Positions 1 to 8,762 of a DNA stretch of 14,759 bases are shown one piece after another (position 1 is the stretch's first letter; every line of letters begins with the position of its first letter). The DNA lies in assembly GCA_001969505.1 (NCBI GenBank), contig LSSK01000965.1, positions 1 to 14,759 on the forward strand, in the 5' to 3' direction. Origin of the DNA: Zancudomyces culisetae (lineage: Eukaryota > Kickxellomycota > Harpellomycetes > Harpellales > Legeriomycetaceae). The notes under the pieces were generated by a model. The model made no database searches, was not told the DNA's origin, and worked only from the letters and a program-made list of their open reading frames with translations. A program made the position numbers and the translations under genes.

Positions 1-135
1 AAAAAAAAGAGGTCATATCGTGGTATCATTTTATTAGTAGATATCATTATCTTGTATGTTTTTCGAATTTTTGGTCCAGAACTTTATACTTTTTCTTTGT
101 CCAAACACGAAAAATGTAGCTGGATTAAATAAAAG

Positions 136-366
136 ATGAAACTAATAGCTATCACTCTTTTATGCTTTTTTTTTGATTTTTTTTTTCCGGTTTGTGTCAC
201 TGGATGCGGAATATATTCAAAGGTAAGTATCACTTGATTCTACATAACAAGTACCACACTCAAAACATTATTGTTAATTTCTTCAGAGATACAATTTGAT
301 GGAGTAGGTTTTGCACGGCATTATCCCATCTGTTTTGCTATTTTCCATAGATTTACAAAATATTAG
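136..366 (+). CDS. Speculative two-exon ORF with signal-peptide-like N-terminus
   Basis: An ATG at 136 opens 29 codons starting MKLIAITLLCFFF and ending GCGIYSK. This is a hydrophobic stretch with a basic second residue, like a secretory signal peptide. It runs straight into a consensus 5' splice site (AAG followed by GTAAGT at 223). A pyrimidine-rich stretch with a GTTAAT branch-like element leads to CAG at 284-286 and a second AG at 287-288. Using the second AG, exon 2 (289-366) stays open for 25 codons to TAG, giving about 54 aa. Using the first AG gives a stop after six codons. Against it: the hydrophobic run is built largely from poly-T, there is no TACTAAC, and I recognise no family. 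It could equally be chance or the first exons of a longer gene. Confidence 0.2.
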
Positions 367-515
367 TCGTCATTTTTAAAGTTCTAAAAACGTATATTTG
401 ACAATAATATTAATATGCACATGGATATTTTGGGTATTTTGTAAACTTGAAACATTTAAAAATTCAAGGCTGAATAAAACAAGATAATTAATATGAGTTG
501 AATAATATGATTTTT

Positions 516-550
516 TCTTTCTCTCTCTCTCTCTCTCTCTCCCCCACCCC
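516..550. repeat. CT dinucleotide microsatellite with C-rich tail
   Basis: A run of about ten TC units (to 540) is followed directly by CCCCCACCCC. This polypyrimidine tract is likely polymorphic in length. No gene overlaps it. Confidence 0.9.
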
Positions 551-669
551 ATCCAACAAGATCACTAAGCACTTTTCCCAAAACGTTTTGGTTTTATTTC
601 CTTTTATTTATTTACTTCTTTTCTTTGCCAGATCACGCAACGAATTGGTGTGAGCATAGTTAATCACAG

Positions 670-714
670 AACAAAACAAAACAAAACAAAACAAAACAAA
701 ACAAAGCAAAACAA
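670..714. repeat. AAAAC pentanucleotide microsatellite
   Basis: About eight tandem AAAAC units; one unit carries an A-to-G change (AAAGC) near the right end. Simple repeat in non-coding DNA. Confidence 0.9.
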
Positions 715-775
715 GTCATAACTTTACGCCAGAAAGAATTTAATGACAGAACTATTTTTATTGCACGCAGTTTAT

Positions 776-810
776 CGCCGAATATGGTTTTTGGGAACCA
801 TATTAAGGCG
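776..810. repeat. Hairpin-forming inverted repeat
   Basis: The arms AATATGGTT (781-789) and AACCATATT (796-804) are perfect 9-bp inverted repeats around the 6-base loop TTTGGG. Outside them CGCC (776-779) and GGCG (807-810) pair again across a small asymmetric internal loop. It is the most stable-looking stem-loop in the left intergenic region. Function unknown; it could be a palindromic protein-binding site or part of a structured RNA. Confidence 0.6.
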
Positions 811-1556
811 CATTTAAATAATATCGATCATTAAATTGTAATAATTAAATAAATGCTCAACATTACAATGTCGGGGTGGGATAGTTTACAACATTAAAAA
901 TGTATGCCATGAAAAATCGAGCTGTAATAAACTAGTTTTGTGGTTACCGGGAAGAAACAGAATGTGCTTGATCTTGAGAGCCATCCCACTACACTTCGAA
1001 TGACCTCTTCAGTGAAAAAAGTATAAAAAATTAAAGGGTGAATATTAAAATGCCACGACTCTGATACTATTTATAACATGTACATTTTTGAAGTCCATTG
1101 TGGAGTTTTTGGTCTAGCCAAAAATAAAACAAAAAGAGGCCATAATGGTAAATTATGGGCGAAAATGGTGATCTAGAATTGCAAGGACCCTTGAAAAGCG
1201 TACTGATAAAAGCCTGTGTATAAAGCACATGCGTACGCGTGTGTATAAAATTAGATATATATATTGGTGAATCATGCCATACATGTAATACAATGGGTGG
1301 TATATACCCACACGAAATGTGATGAGTAATCAGAGTCACTCTAGATGCCAATGCAGACGTATGGCTCAGTCTGGTATTATCATTCTTTTTTTTATTATCG
1401 TTGCATTTGTTTCACCCACAATCAAAGAAGAAAAATGTGAGGAAGTAGGGGGAGGAGAAAAAAAAAACATGGAATGTATAGCTTGAAATAAGTAATTTGA
1501 CATCATTCAGACACCAAATTCAAAAAGCAGTATGCTTATGTATTAAGCAGAGATGA

Positions 1557-1600
1557 GTGAGAGGGAGAGAGAGGGAGGGGAGGGAGGGGAGGGAGAGGGA
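1557..1600 (+). repeat. G-rich polypurine tract with G-quadruplex motif
   Basis: The tract contains seven runs of at least three G (1563-1565, 1573-1575, 1577-1580, 1582-1584, 1586-1589, 1591-1593, 1597-1599), five of them separated by single A residues. This fits the standard quadruplex pattern (four G3+ runs with loops of 1-7) several times over. Two AGGGG stress-element cores lie inside it, but in a purine repeat these carry little weight. Confidence 0.8.
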
Positions 1601-2775
1601 TAGCTAGAAGTTAATAACTAAAACAAGGGGGTGTGAATTACGGACATTATAAAGTAGCTGTATCCATTCAATGGAGCATCAATGTGTATGCGGTGCGGAA
1701 AATGGGTAATAATAAATTGATGGCATTGTCATATTAAGAATAAAGCGCATAATTAATAGCCTAAAAAGGAAATCAAGTACTAAAGATAAGGTTTTTCCAG
1801 CTTTTTTTTTATTTCCAGAAAATCAACAAACATTTTACTAAATGGGGACGGATATTGAATTTTATTGATTTTAATATTCTCCATTCTTAGCGTAAATCAG
1901 CTAAAAAAGCAGTGCTTTCAACAACAAAAAGAAAAGACAAAAAGAACGTAATATAAATAGACGTGAAATAGTAGTTTTTTTTTGTCAAAAGCTAACCACG
2001 TTACTTGCTTAAAAGTACATTAAATCAAGAAAGCTGGTGTTAATTTATAAACATCAAGTTGGAATTATTGCGCAAGTATTGTTGATATTTTAAATAATTT
2101 GGGTTCTTTGGCGTATAATAACATTGATTAAAGAAAAATCAATACAAAAAACAGTATAAAAAAAGAAAAGAAAAGCCAAAGATAAAGATAACAATAGGAC
2201 AAAACAAGCAGAGTAGTAATGCATTATATACGTTACTCTAAAAACAGATATTTTTAGTTTAGTGATAAAAATATGATTAGTTTTCAACTAGATTAGGGGG
2301 TATATAAAAAAGTAAAGTGACAAAACCCAAAATTTATCATATTATTTGAATTAGTAGGTTTGAGTAGTAAAACAAGAATATCCCTTTTTGAGGACAAGGC
2401 AACATTTAATCGGGGGGAGGGTTGTGATTTAATTATATAAGAGCTAGTTGATATCACTTATTTTATTTTTCCCAATCGTATGGGGGTTTTTTTTATATTA
2501 AAAATATATATGAGGGAAAAATAATTCTAAAAATACAAGTAACAAAGTTCTATTAATAGAAGAAAAGCGTTATTATATACCCAATAAATAAAATATACTA
2601 GTCAGAGGCATTTAAGCAACATACAACGGTAGTATCGACATGACAAATGTTTAATACATAAGGTCGCAAGGAACCCACAGCTGTTAAACAACATAAATTG
2701 ATAAAAAAAAAGTATCAGAAATAAAAAGTAGATATATCACGTAGGAGTCACATGATAGAGTAGAAAAGAGTTAAA

Positions 2776-2797
2776 ATGGATACTGAGGATAGAATCG

Positions 2798-2828
<31 letters not shown>

Positions 2829-4716
2829 TGAGTTTTCTATGCCTGGTACAAGAAATAAACGATATGCAGATACAATGAGAACCTCGATCTTTAGAAAAAA
2901 GAATCTGAAGCGAGTATTGGTGAGGGAAGCAGCAACCAATACACCAACACATAATACACATACACTATACATTGGTAGTAATCCTGACAAAATACAGGAT
3001 GACGACAGACCAATAGAATCAAAGGATCAGGCTCCTGAGAAAGATATAATTAGGAGTGAAGAAAGCAAGGAGAAAAAGCAAACAAAGGATATTGATAGAA
3101 TAGAGGAAACAATGGTTATCAAGTCGAACCAAAATGGTCCACAACAAGATGAGCATTATAGCAAAAAGACGGAATTGGATGGCATAGATACTGAAAAAAA
3201 GTTTGTCAAGAACGTCGATTCTGGTATTGATATGGGAATAAAACTGGTTGAAAACAAAACCACACAGTTTGATGTCAATGAAAACGTGCTAGAAAATGTT
3301 TCTAAAAAGGAAGAGCAAAAAAGTGCAAAGTCACAAACCATAAATGATAAAAATATTGAAAAAAATAGTATCGACAATGTAGATCCTGATAGAAACAGTA
3401 CATATTGTACATATACAGAGATTAGTGATGTAAAGCAAGATAGAACGGAAAAGGATGAGCTGGGGTCTACTTTTGAGGTTTGCACGTCTTCTATAGTAAA
3501 AATGATAAGGAAGAAAAAGAAAGCAAAACGGAAGGAGTATCTTGGAGAAATAATAAAGGGGTTTGAAGCTTTGCCATTCCATAACACAAGACTGAATGCT
3601 AAAGAAACAAAAATCAAAGTGTTTGAAGGTAAATCAAAGGAAACGCTACATAACAGTGGAAAAGGTGAAAAACCAGGATCAGTTGCAGAGATGGGAGAGA
3701 TAATTGATATGCCAAAAGGATCACTTCTTTCCGAAATGTTTGCTCAAGATAATAAAAGATTGTCCGAGAATAGGTGTCATAAAACAAAGATTCAATGTGT
3801 GGATTCGGGCATTCGATTGCATGATATTAAAGAAGTAGAACAAGCGGAACGTTGCATTGAATATTCATCGAATAGCTACATTTATTTGAAAAAGTATCTT
3901 GCAGCGCTTCGTGAAAAAATCAAAAACAAGGAACAAGATCATTTGGAGCGGCGTAGAACCAAAATTGAAAAACTTAATTCAGAATGCGAAGGCCAAAAAT
4001 GTAGATACACAGTTAGCCAAGAAGAAAAAGACAGAATCATAAAACTTTTTTGCGAGGAACTTGAAGAAGAAACCCTTAAGAACCTGCAAACCATGAAGAA
4101 TAAAAGAAAATCAAGATACAAAAATATTGGCAAAACCAAAGCTTATAGGCAGACAGAGCAGTATCGAAAAGTCGATCTTTTGTTTCTTATCCAAAAGTTT
4201 TTTCGCAAAAACGAATTCAGTGCCATTTTCAACTTGATAAGCCAGGTAGACTTTTTTGCACAAAAAGAAGCAAAAGAAAAGACGCAAAAATACGCCAGAA
4301 CTCTGTTTATGAAAACGGAAAAGGGAGTCAAATGCACTCAAAATGAAAGTAACAAGTCTTGCCTGGTATGCAAACCACGTTTCCACGATTACTTGACAAT
4401 CAATGGTCGTCTACAGCAAGAGATTATAGAAAATACTACTTTGGCCAGTAGGGAACGAATTGAATACTATGGAACAGAGTATACAAACAACTCTGTGTAT
4501 ACTTACAACAGAGAAACTGGCATGGTTAAAAAGATTTTTGATGTCAATCTATCTGACCAGCTATCCGAGCTAAAAAGGTACATTAAGCTGAAAAATGTAA
4601 ATCCTAATGAATACAAAAACCTCGACCACCAACTATCTCTTGCTCTAATGATCATTTTCTTGAATCGGCTAGAGTCCACTCCTGAAGAAATTCTGCAACG
4701 TTTTTTGTACTATTAA
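2776..4716 (+). CDS. Unrecognised 646-aa charged protein with C-terminal folded domain
   Basis: Single-exon ORF; I do not recognise the family. Residues 9-18 are an Asn-Gln repeat made by a hexanucleotide repeat. Residues of about 20-330 are Lys/Glu/Asp/Asn/Ser-rich and probably disordered. RKKKKAKRK (245-253) resembles a nuclear localisation signal. From about 365 the sequence becomes helical: a likely coiled coil (LREKIKNKEQDHLERRRTKI), then hydrophobic helices near 465-495 (VDLLFLIQKFFRKNEFSAIF). A small Cys/His cluster follows (C520, C529, C532, H537), then a last segment ending LEILQ-like/FLYY. C529-x2-C532-x4-H537 is a zinc-knuckle spacing, but the fourth ligand is missing. The short repeated helices loosely recall Pol I factor Rrn11-type subunits; this is a guess. 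The ATG at 2776 is the first in frame seen near the ORF start. The next gene follows in tandem 253 bp downstream. Confidence 0.85.
2799..2828 (+). repeat. In-frame hexanucleotide repeat (GAACCA)5
   Basis: Five perfect GAACCA units at codons 9-18 of the 646-aa ORF encode alternating Asn and Gln. The unit is a multiple of three, so copy-number changes keep the frame. Its reverse strand produces a spurious Phe-Trp repeat frame. Confidence 0.95.
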
Positions 4717-4969
4717 CCATTTCTGTATTAACTGTTTTTAATTTTTGCACCACTTATATCCCTAAATTTGTACATTTACCCTATTCCCGTCTGTTAAATA
4801 TGTTTATATTTTAATTTAATTTAATTTAATTTAATCTAATTTAATCTAATTTATTTTATTTTAGTTGCCCTGTACTAACCAATAATCGTTAATTTAAATG
4901 AATCAATTTCTTTGCTCAGTTGAAGATATGGTAAAGAACAAACTGAATCTTGAGAAATGGCAATGAAAA
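4717..4969 (+). promoter_or_regulatory. Tandem intergenic spacer/leader with possible 5'-UTR intron end
   Basis: The 253-bp spacer between the two large plus-strand ORFs holds a TTAAT repeat (4811-4865), a perfect TACTAAC (4873-4879) and, 40 bases on, a pyrimidine-led AG (TTCTTTGCTCAG, ending 4919). Together these look like the 3' end of an intron. An in-frame TGA at 4964-4966 bars any upstream coding exon in the frame of the 956-aa ORF, so the intron, if real, would lie in the 5' leader. Short upstream ORFs start at 4928 (12 codons, stop 4964) and 4957 (9 codons, overlapping the main ATG). Confidence 0.45.
4811..4865. repeat. TTAAT pentanucleotide repeat
   Basis: Eleven consecutive 5-base units: mostly TTAAT, with two CTAAT, two TTATT and a final TTAGT variant. 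It is a degenerate microsatellite between the two plus-strand ORFs. Confidence 0.9.
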
Positions 4970-7840
4970 ATGTTCAGGATCTTTGATAAGATTTTGCATT
5001 CAAGTCAAACATATAGGGTATTTCGAGTTTTCAATCTTCAAAGTCATACTGCGTATAAAAATCAATACAAAATTCAGCAATTCCAGTTTCGAATAAGAGT
5101 GCGAAATGTTCACAACATACCAACAAGGAATTCGAGATCGAAAAATATCTTTGAAACCACCAAATTACCGACTGCGCGAACAAATATATTGATACAGAGT
5201 CTGTACGGGTTTTATGCTGAACATGGTTACTTTGATTTGTATCAAAAACCTAAAGTAGCTAAAAGTCGTTCAACTGGGTCAAACAAACCACAGCAGCAAA
5301 ATATTGCAGTGGGGACATACAGAAACCCGCTTCTACAGATACTCAGGGATAATGTACAACTAAATTTGCATTTTGTGGAGTATTTATCAAATAAAACTCT
5401 TGCTAAAGAAGAGGACGACGGCAACCTGATCCAACCAGGGATCAGCACGAATGAATTTATGGTGGTTTTGATTGAAGAATACCTGAGAATACTTGGTGCT
5501 TTTGGTCAGCTGGAGTATTTAGTTAATCAGAAATGTTGGATTGAGGGTTTGAAAACTCTGATCCATAATACTCGTCAGAACACTCGGCTTTATTTATACT
5601 TTTTCGAGTGTCTCAAAACAAATAAAATTATGATGAGTGATATGACCTCGGTTTTAATGCTTGTTCAAGATTATGAAAAATCTAAGGGCATGAGTTTAGA
5701 ACAGAAACATAGTAAAGATCATACCAATATATCATCAAACCACACTAGTGATTATACACTGGATAAAGGATTCCAATTGTGCAAACATTTAATTACCACA
5801 ACTATTCTGTACAACGAATATTACTTGAATGTCTCGATCTCTTTATACTCTCGTATTTCTGGAAAAATGTATACAAACTTACTAAAATCCATCTGCGAAG
5901 ATGCAGTTGTCTTTAAAATATTCGAGTATTTTCAAAACATACTCTCCAGTTTTCCAGAAAACAAGTTGATACGCTACGAGGTACTAAACATTGTATCGCA
6001 AATCCTTGTGGGTATGATGGCTGCAAATACTGATAGGGATATATTATTAAAAAGTTATGAATGCTGGAAACATGCAATTGATGAACATTTGGGCGAGCCA
6101 ATGTTGAGTATCATAGACGAGTTTGACAGTCAAGTAAATCAAAATTTTAAAAGACGGGATTCTACAAATACAAAATTAAACCTTTATAGATCAACACCAC
6201 TTTTGAGTCGAGGTATTCTGGATAAAGCTTCAAAAAACAGTAAAAAGAATAAACCTCAAAGCTTTTTCATAAAAACCCTGAAAATTCAGACCTTCTACTT
6301 TACAACCAACCGAAAAGGAAGATTAGTGTATAACATTGGTGATCGTACAAGTAAACTTACAGCAATGGTTACTACAATGCTGGAAAAATCGAATAACTGG
6401 GTGTTGGTGGCAAAATATGTGTTTGAAATAAGAAAAAAGGCATCCATACTCACTATTAACCACAAAAGGACGTTTGGGGAGCCGAAAAGTACGAGGAACT
6501 GTTTGGCCGTACTAGCCAGTCACTTAACTACCAAACACAAAAGTGATTACTTTGAGCAAATGAAAGGGTTTATCAACGGGTTTGAACCCACAATTCTACA
6601 ACACACCGACAAAAACGCCATTGCGAATGTTTTATCTGGAGATTTCCAATTCGAGATTTATCAGGAGATGCTACCACGTTTGTTATTTTGCATGCATATA
6701 TGTGATGAAATACAAGACAGAAACATTCTAAACAATATGTATGCTCAACTGATCAGGTACTTTTTTGAAGGTAAAAACGAACTGCTCATCCTCTTTACGG
6801 CAAACAAAATGGTCCAGAATGTCACCCATTATCTAATAAGCTTAAGGCTACTAAAATCGACAACAGCACTTAATTACAATCAAACCCTATATTTTACTTT
6901 ACACGTGCTCAGTACATTAAACAACGACAAATTTAAACCAGCACTCAAGAATAAACCAGGATATGTCGAAATGTTTTTACGTACAACAAAGTTGCTATCA
7001 CTAAACCACAACCTGCCATACTTGCTCAACGAGTGTCTTCAAGAGGAGAAGGCCGATTTTCCCGTTATTCCGAATATCGCTAAACACTATCTATTGTTTC
7101 TATTTGTATCCACAAATATGCCCAGAGAGTATGGACTATACACTTCTCTTCAGATGCTAAAGTCGATGTATCTTCTAGAATCCTCGCTCTTTGAACCCAG
7201 TTCTTCGACTCCATCACCAAGACTGTTGGAGGGTGCGACTTCATTTGATTTGGTTAGGCCCTTCATATCGATTTTGGACTTTTTCAACCGAATAAAAAGA
7301 CTCGATCTCGTCGTATTTTTGTATAAACGGGTTATCTGGTACTATCTGGAGCACCAAATCCAACCTCCAAGCAGTCTGTTTAACTCATTTTCCGCGATAC
7401 TCCTAGACTGTTGCAAATTCAATCCCAAGATCTCGAGTTACCAGATAAACGCTGTGTTTATGTATGTTTATTGGTTTTACCACCACATTTACTATCTTTC
7501 ATTGAATACATTCCCTGCTTTACAAAAGGATCGTCAGCTTAGAGGTAAATACCCAATCACTGGTGCCAACAAGTTTCAGCCAGATGAAGAAACATTTGCG
7601 CTTGATAAAAATATTCATAAATCGTACTTGGAAGCGCTAATTTCTAGAGGACTTTATTTTACAGCAGTTCATGAAGCATTATTTAACATGCCCAGAAACC
7701 TTGGGTATACTTTTGCTTTTGAGAACTATGTGGTGATTGTTAATGGGCTAAGGAGGATTAAAAATAAAACCAGCAAGCAAAGCCTGTTGTTGGAAAACTT
7801 TGTCATGTATTGTGAGAAGAAGTACAACTTTAGAATATGA
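4970..7840 (+). CDS. Probable mitochondrial helical-repeat (PPR-like) protein, 956 aa
   Basis: Single long ORF. The first 70 residues are rich in Arg, Lys, Ser, Thr and Gln with few acidic residues (for example FRIRVRNVHNIPTR near 40-55), typical of a mitochondrial presequence. The rest is almost wholly amphipathic helix, with no enzyme motif and no obvious membrane segment. The segment near 875-930 (YLEALISRGLYFTAVHEALF...) has the look of a PPR/TPR helix pair. In yeasts, large degenerate helical-repeat proteins with presequences usually act in mitochondrial mRNA stability or translation; Pet309, the COX1 activator, has a similar length. That comparison rests on size and character only. The ATG at 4970 is the first after an in-frame TGA at 4964; an out-of-frame uORF overlaps it. 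Alternatives: mitochondrial ribosome-associated or intron-splicing factor. Confidence 0.85.
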   Translation: MFRIFDKILHSSQTYRVFRVFNLQSHTAYKNQYKIQQFQFRIRVRNVHNIPTRNSRSKNIFETTKLPTARTNILIQSLYGFYAEHGYFDLYQKPKVAKSRSTGSNKPQQQNIAVGTYRNPLLQILRDNVQLNLHFVEYLSNKTLAKEEDDGNLIQPGISTNEFMVVLIEEYLRILGAFGQLEYLVNQKCWIEGLKTLIHNTRQNTRLYLYFFECLKTNKIMMSDMTSVLMLVQDYEKSKGMSLEQKHSKDHTNISSNHTSDYTLDKGFQLCKHLITTTILYNEYYLNVSISLYSRISGKMYTNLLKSICEDAVVFKIFEYFQNILSSFPENKLIRYEVLNIVSQILVGMMAANTDRDILLKSYECWKHAIDEHLGEPMLSIIDEFDSQVNQNFKRRDSTNTKLNLYRSTPLLSRGILDKASKNSKKNKPQSFFIKTLKIQTFYFTTNRKGRLVYNIGDRTSKLTAMVTTMLEKSNNWVLVAKYVFEIRKKASILTINHKRTFGEPKSTRNCLAVLASHLTTKHKSDYFEQMKGFINGFEPTILQHTDKNAIANVLSGDFQFEIYQEMLPRLLFCMHICDEIQDRNILNNMYAQLIRYFFEGKNELLILFTANKMVQNVTHYLISLRLLKSTTALNYNQTLYFTLHVLSTLNNDKFKPALKNKPGYVEMFLRTTKLLSLNHNLPYLLNECLQEEKADFPVIPNIAKHYLLFLFVSTNMPREYGLYTSLQMLKSMYLLESSLFEPSSSTPSPRLLEGATSFDLVRPFISILDFFNRIKRLDLVVFLYKRVIWYYLEHQIQPPSSLFNSFSAILLDCCKFNPKISSYQINAVFMYVYWFYHHIYYLSLNTFPALQKDRQLRGKYPITGANKFQPDEETFALDKNIHKSYLEALISRGLYFTAVHEALFNMPRNLGYTFAFENYVVIVNGLRRIKNKTSKQSLLLENFVMYCEKKYNFRI

Positions 7841-8762
7841 TTTTTTACTTATTTTTTATTTCTGAAAGGAAGAAGGAGAGGGGGGGGTGGAGGCAGGTAA
7901 AGCCTTTTATAGCTTTTAGATTCGTTTTAGATGGTATTTATTGGTTTATTTTGTATATATTATTATAACTATTATTATTATTCTTATTAATATTATTCTT
8001 ATTCTTATACTTTGTATTATCACGAGGTATATCATTAATTCCATTATACAGACTTTCAACTAAAGTGCAATTTTTAAAGGAAAAGTAGGTATTACTTGGG
8101 CGATCAAGTGCATTAAAACAACAGATTAATATGTATTAGCTCCATATCCAACCTCGTTCACTTGTACAAATAAAGGTGAAATGTGGTATATTCGCGTCTT
8201 TTTTTTGCAAATTTTGGTTTATATCTAATAAAAATCAGCCTTGGCAAAAAGGGAACTAGGGTATATTTTTAGTCATAACAACACGAAAATAATATTAGAG
8301 TGCATTACACCATCAGCAAAAAGCTAAGCTCTGGTAGAAATGACTGGAGTGCGATATATTGTGCTATGAACTACTTACTCTGTTGAGGAAAAATGAGAGG
8401 AAAAACAAAATTGAAAAGGGATTGGAGGGTTATTCCTGGCAAATCATCTGATCAGAAACTCTACAAACTCAATAACATGACACTTGAGCCATTAACATTT
8501 AGAGTCATGAATTTTTGCTAGCTTTTTTATTTTATTCCATGAACTCTGTTTATCGCTCTAAAGTGTTGCTAAATTAATTAAAGGGATTTTTATTTGCCAG
8601 TAGGTTTATTACTCTACAACTAATTAACATTTACGCACTTTTTATTCCTTAGTTAGAAATATCTTTAATACTATTTAATAAATTGAACTAAAATTCACTA
8701 ACACACAAAAATAAAACTAGAATAAATACCAAAAAAAACAAATAAAAAAGACAGTACAGAAA
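7841..8762. other. Intergenic region upstream of SNF7
   Basis: About 920 bp with no coding stretch I can support. It begins with a G-rich stretch (GGGGGGGG near 7880), followed by an ATT/CTT-rich triplet-like tract (about 7956-8010). The remainder is AT-rich and should contain the 3' UTR of the preceding gene and the SNF7 promoter. No tRNA or snoRNA signature was found by eye. Confidence 0.6.

Larger units (their letters stand above)
367..2775. other. Long AT-rich intergenic region without a supported gene
   Basis: About 2.4 kb with no convincing coding stretch on either strand; the open frames here are short, Phe/Ile/Tyr-rich and unlike proteins. It holds a CT tract, an AAAAC repeat, a hairpin at 776-810, a G-rich tract at 1557-1600 and several isolated G-runs (near 1626, 2293, 2411 and 2482). 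The last part presumably contains the promoter of the gene starting at 2776; a minimal upstream ORF (ATG ATA GAG TAG, 2753-2764) lies just before that start. Confidence 0.6.

Noticed and set aside
516-714. Tandem repeats as a CRISPR or transposon signal
   Set aside because: They are simple di- and pentanucleotide microsatellites without spacers, terminal repeats or associated genes.
2737-2990. Minus-strand open frames with Phe-Trp or Val-Leu repeats
   Set aside because: They are antisense shadows of the GAACCA repeat in the 646-aa gene and have no other protein-like content.
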